Shown here: piece after piece, positions 8,797 through 16,445 of the stretch
How positions within the stretch are numbered: position 1 is the stretch's first letter
How the letters are laid out: every line of letters starts with the position of its first letter
Source: RGIG9041 sp045612565
GTDB taxonomy: Bacteria > Bacillota > Clostridia > Oscillospirales > QAKW01
Direction: 5' to 3'
NCBI GenBank assembly: GCA_045612565.1
Contig: JAZKZG010000028.1
Coordinates: 1-64,000 of the forward strand
Length of the DNA stretch: 64,000 nucleotides
Notes under the pieces: model-generated
Database searches by the model: none
Told to the model about the DNA's origin: nothing
What the model saw: only the letters and a program-made list of their open reading frames with translations
Made by a program: the position numbers and the translations under genes

Positions 8797-8825
8797 ATTA
8801 TATACCAACGTTTGACATTTGTCAA
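8797..8825 (-). promoter_or_regulatory. Sigma-A promoter of the lysine transporter operon
   Basis: Minus strand TTGACA, 17 bases, TATAAT: a perfect consensus. Transcription would start about 10 bases before the aptamer P1. The -35 is half of a small palindrome TTGACATTTGTCAA. Confidence 0.88.
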
Positions 8826-8833
8826 CAGGTATT

Positions 8834-9595
8834 TTATTTTACTTTTAGTAATTTCGATGCGTTATTATACATAATGTTGTCAATATCAGTGTCAGACAGC
8901 CCTGATTTTAACACAGCATCAATAAACGGCTGTATTTGGTAACCCGGAAAATCGGTGCCGAACAGGATGCGGTCGGAACCAATTTTTGATACGGCATCAG
9001 TAAGCATACCCTCGCGCGTTGCACCATATGCCGAGATATCGGTGTACATATTTGGGTATTTTTTCATTAAATCTATAACGCTATCAAACAGTCCGTAACC
9101 GTCAAGATGAGCGATAACAATTTTAAGGTTTGGAAAAGAAGTGAGTAGTTTTTCCATATCGGAATACCGTTTTGACGAGGGGTGAAGTGATACCACCATA
9201 CCAAGTTCGTCGGCATACGAAAAGATTTCGTAAAGACCCGCGTGGTCATACTGATAGCCCATCATATAATAAACAAGTTCGCCAACCAAAAGACCGCCAC
9301 GTGATTTGTGCTCACGCATAATTTCGCAAGACAAATCGACAAAGTCGGGGTGAACGTGCACACCTGCGGTATAAAAATCGGGGTACTGTTCCTCAATATC
9401 ATAAGCGTGTGCGTTAAGACGCTTTATAATGTCGCCGTAGTTTTCAATCGGCTGAGCATTACATGCCATATCAATGGCACACCCCGCACAGCGAGTGATA
9501 CCAACATTTTTAAGAGTATTTAAGTATTCGCGCGAATTGCCCGATTTTCCGTTAAAGTCATAACCCACGTGCATATGAAAATCAAATATTTTCAA
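8834..9595 (-). CDS. Amidohydrolase family protein (amidohydrolase_2 type)
   Basis: TIM-barrel metal-dependent hydrolase of 253 residues. It opens KIFDFHMHVGYDF (HxH metal motif at residues 6-8), has a second metal histidine in SLHPSS and a third in VIAHLDG, and ends with the catalytic aspartate in ILFGTDFPG. I start it at the TTG at 9593-9595 because GAGGTG lies 6 bases upstream and a consensus promoter lies just before it. A longer frame to 9823 would run through the promoter, a terminator hairpin and a transposase relic. It transcribes toward the lysine operon promoter, its stop being 9 bases from the -35. Substrate unknown (relatives include decarboxylases and lactonases). Confidence 0.85.
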   Translation of the reverse strand: MKIFDFHMHVGYDFNGKSGNSREYLNTLKNVGITRCAGCAIDMACNAQPIENYGDIIKRLNAHAYDIEEQYPDFYTAGVHVHPDFVDLSCEIMREHKSRGGLLVGELVYYMMGYQYDHAGLYEIFSYADELGMVVSLHPSSKRYSDMEKLLTSFPNLKIVIAHLDGYGLFDSVIDLMKKYPNMYTDISAYGATREGMLTDAVSKIGSDRILFGTDFPGYQIQPFIDAVLKSGLSDTDIDNIMYNNASKLLKVK

Positions 9596-9613
9596 CAAAA
9601 TCACCTCGCAAAA

Positions 9614-9642
9614 ATTATATATTAATAAAATAAACTTTTCAA
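9614..9642 (-). promoter_or_regulatory. Sigma-A promoter of the amidohydrolase gene
   Basis: Minus strand TTGAAA, 17 bases, TATAAT, leaving an untranslated leader of roughly a dozen bases before the TTG start; this supports the short start. Confidence 0.8.
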
Positions 9643-9649
9643 TAAATAC

Positions 9650-9685
9650 GTTAAAAAACGACTTCAGCCGAAGTCGTTTTTTAAC
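9650..9685. terminator. Perfect 16-base inverted repeat, terminator-like
   Basis: GTTAAAAAACGACTTC, loop AGCC, GAAGTCGTTTTTTAAC. It abuts the 3' end of the transposase relic on the minus strand and can terminate in either direction. REP-associated transposases act on such palindromes, so it may also be a REP-type site. Confidence 0.7.
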
Positions 9686-9890
9686 TATAATATTATCTTG
9701 TTGCCATTTAGCAGGATTTGTGTCAATATAACCCCAAATTTTCAAATAATCGTATTTGTCACGGATACGAACGTTGCCACACAGTATAAGTATATCCCGA
9801 TTTTCGAATATCACGTGATACATTCATTTTTAAATATCCCACAGCCTTTGAAATGGTTGACCGACTTTGTTGATTGTTAATGACAATCAA
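9684..9890 (-). pseudogene. Relic of an IS200-like REP-associated transposase
   Basis: On the minus strand one frame reads STISKAVGYLKMNVSRDI, then RKSGYTYTVWQRSYP and a TGA at 9759-9761. The frame one step over continues RIRDKYDYLKIWGYIDTNPA and KWQQDN. Together these reproduce the conserved C-terminal third of Y1/REP-associated transposases (..VWQRSYYDH.IRN..DY..IW.YID.NPAKW..D) with one frameshift. The N-terminal HUH and the catalytic tyrosine region are gone or unreadable. The relic fills most of the 560-base gap between the amidohydrolase and mrp-like genes. Confidence 0.72.
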
Positions 9891-9978
9891 CAAATGAACG
9901 TGATTTTGCAATCACTTTTACAAATCACAACTTCGCCGCCCTTGCAAAAAAGGAATGTAAAAAGGTAATAACCCTATA

Positions 9979-10012
9979 AAAAAGACGATGAGCAAAAACT
10001 CATCGTCTTTTT
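9979..10012. terminator. Intrinsic terminator-like hairpin
   Basis: AAAAAGACGATGAG, loop CAAAAA, CTCATCGTCTTTTT. No intact gene ends here on either strand; it lies on the 5' side of the transposase relic and may be the other boundary of that element. Confidence 0.7.
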
Positions 10013-10094
10013 AAGAGAGAAAATTTATGAAAAACAATGTTTTACATTGCGGATATATAATAACACATTAATGTTAAAATTATATTAATAAAGT

Positions 10095-10122
10095 TTGCAT
10101 TTTTAATTAAATGTGATATACT
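10095..10122 (+). promoter_or_regulatory. Possible promoter of the Mrp-type gene
   Basis: TTGCAT, 16 bases, TATACT, about 34 bases upstream of the start codon. Confidence 0.45.
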
Positions 10123-10155
10123 ACTTTATGCAAATATATTTAGGAGATGATTTTA

Positions 10156-10977
10156 ATGGCAGAAAACTGCACACACAACTGTTCAACCTGCGGCGAAGAC
10201 TGTGCATCACGCAAAAAAGAAAGTCTTTTGGAAAAACCGCACGAACTGTCTAACATAAAAAAGGTAATCGGTGTTGTTTCGGGCAAAGGCGGCGTTGGCA
10301 AAAGCCTTACAACCGCTATGCTTGCTGTAACAATGGCACGTAGAGGCTTTAAAACGGCAATCCTTGACGCCGATATCACAGGCCCCTCAATCCCCAAACT
10401 CTTTGGTATTAACCAAAAAGCAGAAGGTGACGGCACCGCAATTTATCCCGTACCGTCAAAATCAGGCATCAAGCTTATGTCAATCAACCTGCTTTTGCAA
10501 AACGACGATGACCCTGTTGTATGGCGCGGTCCCGTTATTGCAGGTGCTGTAAAGCAGTTCTGGACCGACGTTGTCTGGGGCGATGTTGACTATATGTTTG
10601 TGGATATGCCTCCCGGCACAGGCGACGTTCCGCTCACCGTTTTCCAGAGCCTTCCCGTTGACGGCATCGTTGTAGTAACTTCACCTCAGGATCTTGTTTC
10701 GATGATTGTTACAAAGGCTGTTAAGATGGCAGGTCTTATGAACATTCCGATTCTTGGTGTTATTGAAAACTACAGTTATCTCGAATGTCCCGACTGCAAA
10801 AAGAAAATTGAAGTATTCGGTAAAAGCCACATTGACGAGATTGCAAAACGCTTTGACCTTGATGTACTCGCAAAAATGCCGATAAACCCCGACTACGCAT
10901 CGCTTTGCGACAAGGGTCTTATTGAGCTCTTTGAGGGTGACTTTATGGAAGGCGCTTGTGACATACTCGAAAAATAA
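10156..10977 (+). CDS. Mrp/NBP35 family iron-sulfur carrier ATPase
   Basis: P-loop ATPase that carries and transfers Fe-S clusters in the cytoplasm, 273 residues. The N terminus has a cysteine cluster (C5, C9, C12, C16). Next come the deviant Walker A SGKGGVGKS (near 40), the PPGTGD motif (near 155) and a CPDC cluster-bridging motif (near 213) expected at the dimer interface. I choose the ATG at 10156, 9 bases after AGGAG; the ATG at 10147 touches the ribosome site. The downstream YlmC-type gene begins 26 bases later. Family membership is clear; the client proteins are not known. Confidence 0.92.
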   Translation: MAENCTHNCSTCGEDCASRKKESLLEKPHELSNIKKVIGVVSGKGGVGKSLTTAMLAVTMARRGFKTAILDADITGPSIPKLFGINQKAEGDGTAIYPVPSKSGIKLMSINLLLQNDDDPVVWRGPVIAGAVKQFWTDVVWGDVDYMFVDMPPGTGDVPLTVFQSLPVDGIVVVTSPQDLVSMIVTKAVKMAGLMNIPILGVIENYSYLECPDCKKKIEVFGKSHIDEIAKRFDLDVLAKMPINPDYASLCDKGLIELFEGDFMEGACDILEK

Positions 10978-11003
10978 TTGAATATACTGATATCGGTGAT
11001 GAT

Positions 11004-11300
11004 ATGAAAAGTTTTTGCTTTACCGAACTTTGCAAAAAAGAAGTTATCTGCGAATCTGACGGAAAAAAGCTCGGATATCCTACCGATATTGAAATTGACG
11101 CAAAATGCGACACACTCAAGTCGATTTTACTTGCACAGCGCTCGGTTTTTGGTATGATATCGGGCAAAGCCTGTATAAAAATACCGTGGTGCGACGTTGT
11201 GCGGATTGGTTGCGACGTTATATGGGTGTGTGGCAACTATTGCGGAAAGGAACACAAAAATGAACGAGATAAAAAATCAGGCTGTAGCTGTTGCGACTGA
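11004..11300 (+). CDS. YlmC/YmxH-type PRC-barrel protein
   Basis: Small 98-residue protein. The first 80 residues fit the PRC-barrel family found in spore formers: an opening with LCKKEVICESDGKKLGYPTD, a central hydrophobic strand, and the closing IPWCDVVRIGCDVIWV. Unlike most members it carries many cysteines (ten), including the tail CSCCD. B. subtilis YlmC and YmxH are sporulation-linked but their role is not established. Its last 41 bases overlap the next gene in another frame, so the cysteine-rich tail may be of little functional weight. TATCGGTGAT is a weak ribosome site. Confidence 0.75.
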   Translation: MKSFCFTELCKKEVICESDGKKLGYPTDIEIDAKCDTLKSILLAQRSVFGMISGKACIKIPWCDVVRIGCDVIWVCGNYCGKEHKNERDKKSGCSCCD

Positions 11301-11805
11301 ATTTTTAGAAAAAGTTAAACTCAACACAGGCGACATTGTGGTGATTGGCTGTTCGTCAAGTGAAATTGTAGGCGGTAATATCGGCAAAAACTCGTCTGCC
11401 GAGGTTGGCGATGTTGTTTTTAAAGCAATTCACGAGGTTTTCTCTGAAAAGGGAATATATGTTGCGGCACAGTGCTGTGAGCATTTAAACCGTGCAATCA
11501 TAATTGAACGCGCGGCGGCAAACAAAGACGATATTGTAAACGTTGTACCGTTTCCCAAAGCGGGAGGCTCGTTTGCAACAGCGGCATACGCTACGTTAAA
11601 AGACCCCGTTGCAGTTGAAACTATCAAAGCCGATGCGGGTATTGACATTGGTGACACACTTATTGGTATGCATCTGCGCGCTGTTGCAGTACCGGTTCGT
11701 CTTGACACCAAAAAAATAGGTGAGGCAAATATTGTTTGCGCACGTACCCGACCAAAACTCATTGGCGGCGAACGCGCACACTATGACGAAAACTTATTAG
11801 GATAA
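11260..11805 (+). CDS. TIGR01440/UPF0340 family protein (YwlG-like)
   Basis: Conserved Firmicutes protein of unknown function, 181 residues, normal for the family. Recognisable segments are the GDIVVIGCSSSEIVGGNIG loop near 22, AAQCCEHLNRA near 66, VVPFPKAGGSFATAAY near 92 and GMHLRAVAVPVR near 131. I start it at the ATG at 11260, 9 bases after GGAAAGG; a longer frame from 11197 has no ribosome site. It overlaps the preceding gene by 41 bases and ends at a terminator. Structural relatives hint at a thiolase-like or subunit-binding fold, but no activity is established. Confidence 0.85.
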   Translation: MNEIKNQAVAVATEFLEKVKLNTGDIVVIGCSSSEIVGGNIGKNSSAEVGDVVFKAIHEVFSEKGIYVAAQCCEHLNRAIIIERAAANKDDIVNVVPFPKAGGSFATAAYATLKDPVAVETIKADAGIDIGDTLIGMHLRAVAVPVRLDTKKIGEANIVCARTRPKLIGGERAHYDENLLG

Positions 11806-11819
11806 AAATTGTATAAATA

Positions 11820-11850
11820 AAAAGCAGGTTCTTTTTGAACCTGCTTTTTA
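11820..11850. terminator. Bidirectional intrinsic terminator
   Basis: AAAAGCAGGTTC, loop TTTT, GAACCTGCTTTT. Convergent genes end on both sides (11805 and 11851). Confidence 0.88.
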
Positions 11851-12363
11851 TTATTCGATTACTGTAAACGCTTTATCAAAAGGTTTGCGGTCGGTATGAC
11901 GGGGAGAGGGCTTAGCTTTATCCGAAGTATATCCCACCATAATAAGACAGGCAGGAACTTCATTTTGAGGTAAATCAAGAAGTTTTCTTATGCCGTCTTT
12001 ATCAAAAAGGCACACCCAACAAGTACCGAGTCCCTCGTTTGTTGCGGCAAGCATAATGTGTGTTGCGGCAATCGACGCATCCATCTCTCCGCGCATATCA
12101 CCATCGTCGCTTTTCCAACACTCATCAGTGTTGTAACATACAGCGAACACAGCAGTAGCACCGTAACGGCTGGGAGATAAATCATCAATCTTTTTGAGCA
12201 ATTCTTCGTTTGTAATCACATAAGTGTGAACAGGCTGCATATTTTTTGCAGTAGGTGCAGTATGTGCAATCTCCATAATGTTCTGAAGTTTTTGCTTTTC
12301 AACCGCAATATTTGCAAAGTCGCGCACTGACCAACGTGATTTTATAACATTTAAAAAATTCAT
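11851..12363 (-). CDS. Nitroreductase family protein
   Basis: FMN-dependent NAD(P)H oxidoreductase of the short nitroreductase type, 170 residues. The opening SRWSVRDF and the phosphate-binding segment HTAPTAKNMQP (near 34) are typical, as is the GLGTCWVCLFD segment (near 113) that packs on the flavin. It is the last gene of the five-gene minus-strand operon, 4 bases after the DUF3048 gene, with AAAGGAG before the ATG. Substrate unknown; family members reduce quinones, nitro compounds or flavins. Confidence 0.9.
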   Translation of the reverse strand: MNFLNVIKSRWSVRDFANIAVEKQKLQNIMEIAHTAPTAKNMQPVHTYVITNEELLKKIDDLSPSRYGATAVFAVCYNTDECWKSDDGDMRGEMDASIAATHIMLAATNEGLGTCWVCLFDKDGIRKLLDLPQNEVPACLIMVGYTSDKAKPSPRHTDRKPFDKAFTVIE

Positions 12364-12367
12364 AATA

Positions 12368-13420
12368 TTACTCCTTTGAAAATCTGTATTTCATTCCACT
12401 ATTTATAATACAAACCCAACTGTTGCCGGGGTTGTAGGCAACGGGATTTCCGTTTGCATCGGTAAATTTAAAGCGGTCAGCGGTTGCGCCCTTTGTCCAC
12501 TTTATTTCCTGGAAGGTGCCGTTTGAAAAATAGTATCCGTCGCCGCCATCAAGTGAGATGTTTACACGGTAGCCGTTTTCAAAATGTTTTACATTTGTAA
12601 AAAGCACCACAACGTTTTTAACGCTGAGTTCTTTGCCGCTTCGCCAGTCTTTGTGACCTTCTTTTACATAGCGGTCAGTTGCCGAATCATACTTGAATGT
12701 ACTTGTGTAATCACCCGAAAAACATGCAGTGATTTTGGTGGCGGCACCGCCGGGGAGCGCCTTTGTGCTTTCGTTAAAGTTTTGCCAGTTACCCGCGTGA
12801 GTATCTTTAACAGTTGAGCGGATAGAGTTATCGGCAATCATCTTTGCAAGGCTGTCGCCCTTGATGTAAAGAGTGTGTTCAAGAGCCATTCCGTTATCAA
12901 GTCGGTATGCATAACCGTAATAGTTGTTCAAAAGAAGATTTTTGTTGTCGATACCAAGGCTTTTCATATACGGTGCGCAGTAAGTAGGGTCGAGGCCTGC
13001 GTGTACATACAGCGAATCGTCGCCGTTGGCGATGTCAACAAAGTTATAACGTGCCGAGCGGATTGTACCGATCTCGCCGATTTTGGAAATATCTTTATAA
13101 ACGGCAAGTAATCGGGTTATTCCGCCCTCAACGTATGATTCGTAAATAATATCGGCTTTTTCAAGTCCTGTCTGCACCCTTTGCGCATTAAGTTGGTTAT
13201 TTACAGAAAGAGCAACAGGGCGAAGTTTGGTTTGTTCTTCTGTTTCAAGCGTGTATTCACCTGTGAGAGGATTCATAATACCTTTGGGCTGTGTCTCAGT
13301 AACCGGAGTCTCCTCTGTCTGTGGGGTTTCGGGTGGGGGTGTTTGTGCCTTGGGTTTTGAACAGGCACAAAGCAAAATCATTATTACTGTTAAGATTGCT
13401 GTTATCCTTAATTTTTTCAT
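12368..13420 (-). CDS. DUF3048 domain lipoprotein (YerB-like)
   Basis: Secreted lipoprotein of 350 residues. The signal peptide ends in lipobox ILLCACSK (Cys about 20), followed by a Pro/Thr/Glu-rich linker (about 25-50). The DUF3048 domain follows, with GEYTLETEEQTKLRPVALSV, RAARYNF-like SARYNFVDIANG and the closing NPGNSWVCIINSG. The fold is known from B. subtilis YerB; its function is not established. It lies 8 bases after the mgtC-like gene and 4 before the nitroreductase, in one operon. Confidence 0.88.
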   Translation of the reverse strand: MKKLRITAILTVIMILLCACSKPKAQTPPPETPQTEETPVTETQPKGIMNPLTGEYTLETEEQTKLRPVALSVNNQLNAQRVQTGLEKADIIYESYVEGGITRLLAVYKDISKIGEIGTIRSARYNFVDIANGDDSLYVHAGLDPTYCAPYMKSLGIDNKNLLLNNYYGYAYRLDNGMALEHTLYIKGDSLAKMIADNSIRSTVKDTHAGNWQNFNESTKALPGGAATKITACFSGDYTSTFKYDSATDRYVKEGHKDWRSGKELSVKNVVVLFTNVKHFENGYRVNISLDGGDGYYFSNGTFQEIKWTKGATADRFKFTDANGNPVAYNPGNSWVCIINSGMKYRFSKE

Positions 13421-13428
13421 AAAAACTC

Positions 13429-14130
13429 CTAAATAGATGGCATCGCATAGACGATGTTTTCGATTTTTGATAGTTCTTCGAGAACATTTTTTTGTGTCAT
13501 TTTAGAGGGAATTCGCACAGTTACCTCAATACCTGCATTACCCGAAATACCCGAGCGCGGAACAGTAACCTGTGCATCGTGGGCGTTGAAGTTTGTTTCG
13601 ATGATATCAACAATCGGCATTATTGCATTAACGTCATTAAGTTCTATGTAAATTCTAAACTTTCTGCTCTTTTTGATAATGTGCGAATCAAAGCCCGTAA
13701 GAAGCGTCATTGTAAAAATTGTCAGAAATGAAGCAATAATCGCACCCTCATAAAAGCCTGAGCCAATTGCAAGGCCGATAATGGCGGTTGCCCAGAGTCC
13801 TGCGGCGGTTGTAAGACCCGTAACCTGAAATCTACCCTTTGAAATGATGGTGCCCATACCAAGAAATGATATGCCCGATACAACCTGTGCACCAATACGC
13901 ATCGGGTCTGCCCACGACACGCCGAGTACCTTTACGTTATACCAACCAAGTAGTGTTGTTATTGCGGCACCAAGGCACACCATAATGTGCGTTCTAAGTC
14001 CTGCGGTTCTTCCGTGGCGCTCACGCTCAAAACCGATAAGTCCACCGCATACCGTTGCTAGTACCAAACGGATTATAACCGTTGTGATATTAAAATCTCG
14101 CAAATATTCTAAAATCTGTGAAAAATTCAT
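13429..14130 (-). CDS. MgtC/SapB family membrane protein
   Basis: Integral membrane protein of 233 residues: about four or five hydrophobic segments in the first 145 residues, with the conserved GGLIGFERERHGRTAGLRTH near 30 and the Gly-rich LGMGTIISKGR near 95. A C-terminal ACT-like cytosolic domain (about 150-233) follows. Family members act in magnesium-limited growth or inhibit ATP synthase in pathogens; the role here is open. It lies 21 bases after the RadC-like gene in a co-directional operon. Confidence 0.9.
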   Translation of the reverse strand: MNFSQILEYLRDFNITTVIIRLVLATVCGGLIGFERERHGRTAGLRTHIMVCLGAAITTLLGWYNVKVLGVSWADPMRIGAQVVSGISFLGMGTIISKGRFQVTGLTTAAGLWATAIIGLAIGSGFYEGAIIASFLTIFTMTLLTGFDSHIIKKSRKFRIYIELNDVNAIMPIVDIIETNFNAHDAQVTVPRSGISGNAGIEVTVRIPSKMTQKNVLEELSKIENIVYAMPSI

Positions 14131-14151
14131 ATTACCAACCTATACTAAAAT

Positions 14152-14853
14152 TTACTTTGGAAAATATTCAAGAGTTGCTTTTTGTTTGGGGTCTTTTATA
14201 TATCCCGATTCTCGCATAGACTTATAACTGTTTTCACAAAAAATAATATGGTCAACAAGTTTTAAATCTAGTTCAATCAAAAATTGGTTAAACTTGTTTG
14301 TTATTACCGTATCCTCTGCCGACGGCAAAACCGAGCCGTTATGGTTGTGCGAAATAATTACACCGGTTGCCTTGTACCTGATAATAAGTTCCATTAGTTT
14401 TTTAAAGTCAAACGGTACGTGGTCAAAACTGCCTTCACCCAGTTTTTGAGTGTGAATATGTCTATACTGTGCGTTTACAAGCACAGCATAAACCATCTCT
14501 GACTGCGCTCCCACAAAATACGGTCTTAAATAATCAACTATTTCATCCGTTTGCACGAGTCTGCGACGGCTCTCGGAACTGTTTTGACGAAGGATATTAA
14601 AAACAAGTGCGCGAGTTAACTTTAGTATTCGTGCGCCACTCTCACCAACACCCATAATCTGACGTAAATCGTTATACGGTGTATTACATATATCAAACAG
14701 TGAGCCATATCTGAGAATCAATTCATCCGCCGCCTTTTTGGAAGGGTAGCCCGGGATTATGTCATAAAGCAGCATTGTCAACATCTCGGAGTCGCTGTAC
14801 TCCGCACCCAGATCAATTGCTTTTATTCTTGATACAATTTCTTGTTCTGTCAT
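14152..14853 (-). CDS. RadC-like JAB/JAMM domain protein
   Basis: Protein of 233 residues with an N-terminal helix-hairpin-helix-like region (about 40-75, IMGVGESGARILKL) and a C-terminal RadC JAB domain (about 105-225). The metal motif reads ISHNHNGSVLPSAED. Between the second histidine and the serine there are six residues, whereas the usual RadC motif (HNHPSGDPTPS..D) has seven, so the loop is one residue short. RadC proteins were once called DNA-repair proteins, but no such role is proven. The ATG overlaps the stop of the upstream HAD gene, indicating translational coupling. Confidence 0.85.
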   Translation of the reverse strand: MTEQEIVSRIKAIDLGAEYSDSEMLTMLLYDIIPGYPSKKAADELILRYGSLFDICNTPYNDLRQIMGVGESGARILKLTRALVFNILRQNSSESRRRLVQTDEIVDYLRPYFVGAQSEMVYAVLVNAQYRHIHTQKLGEGSFDHVPFDFKKLMELIIRYKATGVIISHNHNGSVLPSAEDTVITNKFNQFLIELDLKLVDHIIFCENSYKSMRESGYIKDPKQKATLEYFPK

Positions 14854-15629
14854 CAGTTATCAATTACGTCTTTTACGCCGTCAAGAATATACTTAGGGCG
14901 GTATGGGAAGTTTTTAACATCTTCGCGCGCGGTAACACCGGTCAGCACCAAAACCGTGTCTATTTCCGACTCAATACCTGCAATAATATCAGTATCCATA
15001 CGGTCGCCGATAATTGCAATCTCATCTTCGTCACAGTCAAGGATATTAAGCGCACTGCGCATCATAAGCGGATTCGGTTTACCAAGGAAATATGCCTGTT
15101 TGCCTGTTGCAATCTCGACAGGTGACACAAGCGCACGACAGGCGGGTTCAATGACGCCACCCTCTGCGGGACCCGTTGCGTCGGGATTGGTGCCGATAAG
15201 TTTTGCTCCGCCTTTTACAAGACGAACTGCCTTGCAGATGTTTGCAAAGTTATAGTTTGCGGTCTCACCGATTACAACATAGTCGGGGTTGACATCGTTC
15301 ATTGTAATACCCTCGTTATATAACGCGTTTATAAGACCTGCTTCGCCGATTACATAAGCGGTACAGCCCGGCTTTTGTTTTGCAAGATATGCCGCAGTTG
15401 AAATGCCCGAGGTGTAAAAATGCGACTCATCAATTTCAAGACCCATTCTGTAAAGTTTTTGCGCAAGTTCTTTTGGAGAACGTCCCGAGTTATTTGTTAA
15501 AAACAAACACTTTTTGTTGTTTTGTTTAAGCCAATCGATAAACTCGGTCACACCCGGCAAAAGTTCGTTGCCGTGATATATAACACCGTCCATATCGCAT
15601 ATAAAGCCTTTTTTATCTTTAAGGTTCAT
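14853..15629 (-). CDS. HAD-IIA family sugar phosphatase (NagD/AraL-like)
   Basis: HAD-superfamily phosphatase of 258 residues. The nucleophile motif CDMDGVIYHGN (Asp 12 and Asp 14) is followed by motif II LTNNSGRS (near 45), a C2-type cap domain, and motif IV GDRMDTDIIAG (near 205). NagD-like enzymes dephosphorylate nucleotides and sugar phosphates, often as metabolite clean-up. It heads the five-gene minus-strand operon; AGAGAGGTGAT stands before the ATG. Confidence 0.9.
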   Translation of the reverse strand: MNLKDKKGFICDMDGVIYHGNELLPGVTEFIDWLKQNNKKCLFLTNNSGRSPKELAQKLYRMGLEIDESHFYTSGISTAAYLAKQKPGCTAYVIGEAGLINALYNEGITMNDVNPDYVVIGETANYNFANICKAVRLVKGGAKLIGTNPDATGPAEGGVIEPACRALVSPVEIATGKQAYFLGKPNPLMMRSALNILDCDEDEIAIIGDRMDTDIIAGIESEIDTVLVLTGVTAREDVKNFPYRPKYILDGVKDVIDN

Positions 15630-15762
15630 AAAAAATCACCTCTCTACAATATTAGTTTATAAAAATATTATATCCTTATGCCAATGCTTTGTCAATTAAA
15701 CTATTGTAATGAACGGTTGATTATGTTAAAATATAAACAAATAACTAAAGGAAGTGTAAAAA

Positions 15763-16392
15763 ATGTCAAACGTTACTGTATTTGACCATCCGCTTATTCA
15801 ACACAAAATCACTGTTCTTCGCGATATAAACACAACATCAAAACAATTCCGCGAACTTGTAGAAGAAATCACGATGCTTATGTGTTATGAATCGCTCCGC
15901 GATTTGCCCCTTACAAAAACTACCGTTACAACACCCATTACCACAACCGAGTCAAACGTTATTGCAGGCGTAAAACTCGCCGTTGTACCGATACTCCGTG
16001 CGGGTCTTGGTATGGTAAACGGTGTTTTGAATCTTGTTCCTTCAGCACGTGTGGGTCATATCGGTATGTACCGCGACGAAGAAACTTTAATTCCCCACGA
16101 ATATTACTGCAAACTCCCTAAAAATATTGATAAGCGTCTTATAATGGTTACCGACCCGATGCTTGCAACAGGCGGCTCGGCAATCGATGCAATCACTCGC
16201 ATAAAAGAGTACGGCGGAAAAAACATCAAATTTATGTGCCTTATTGCCGCACCCGAAGGCATCAAAGCACTCACTGAGGCACACCCCGATGTGCAGGTTT
16301 ATTGTGCTTGTGTTGACGAGCGTCTTAACGAGGTAGGTTACATTGTTCCGGGTCTTGGTGATGCCGGTGACAGAATATTCGGCACAAAATAG
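15763..16392 (+). CDS. upp: Uracil phosphoribosyltransferase
   Basis: Pyrimidine salvage enzyme that makes UMP from uracil and PRPP in the cytoplasm; 209 residues is the usual length. The PRPP-binding loop VTDPMLATGGSAIDAI (near 128-143), the upstream VPILRAGLGM (near 74) and the C-terminal uracil-binding YIVPGLGDAGDR (near 193) are intact. AAAGGAAGTG precedes the ATG. It is monocistronic, ending at an intrinsic terminator, and diverges from the HAD operon. Confidence 0.97.
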   Translation: MSNVTVFDHPLIQHKITVLRDINTTSKQFRELVEEITMLMCYESLRDLPLTKTTVTTPITTTESNVIAGVKLAVVPILRAGLGMVNGVLNLVPSARVGHIGMYRDEETLIPHEYYCKLPKNIDKRLIMVTDPMLATGGSAIDAITRIKEYGGKNIKFMCLIAAPEGIKALTEAHPDVQVYCACVDERLNEVGYIVPGLGDAGDRIFGTK

Positions 16393-16405
16393 TTTAAGTT
16401 TATAT

Positions 16406-16439
16406 AAAAAAATCAGGTTCCGAAGAACCTGATTTTTTG
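16406..16439. terminator. Bidirectional intrinsic terminator
   Basis: AAAAAATCAGGTTC, loop CGA, GAACCTGATTTTTT, between the convergent upp and the lipoprotein gene ending at 16446. Confidence 0.9.
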
Positions 16440-16445
16440 TTTTAT

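Noticed and set aside
9596..9823. In-frame N-terminal extension of the amidohydrolase by 76 codons
   Set aside because: It crosses a consensus promoter, a perfect terminator-like hairpin and the transposase relic; the TTG at 9595 has a proper ribosome site and begins the domain.
9686..10012. 6S or other known small RNA between the two hairpins
   Set aside because: The interval is better explained as transposase coding remnants on the minus strand, and no 6S-like long hairpin is visible.
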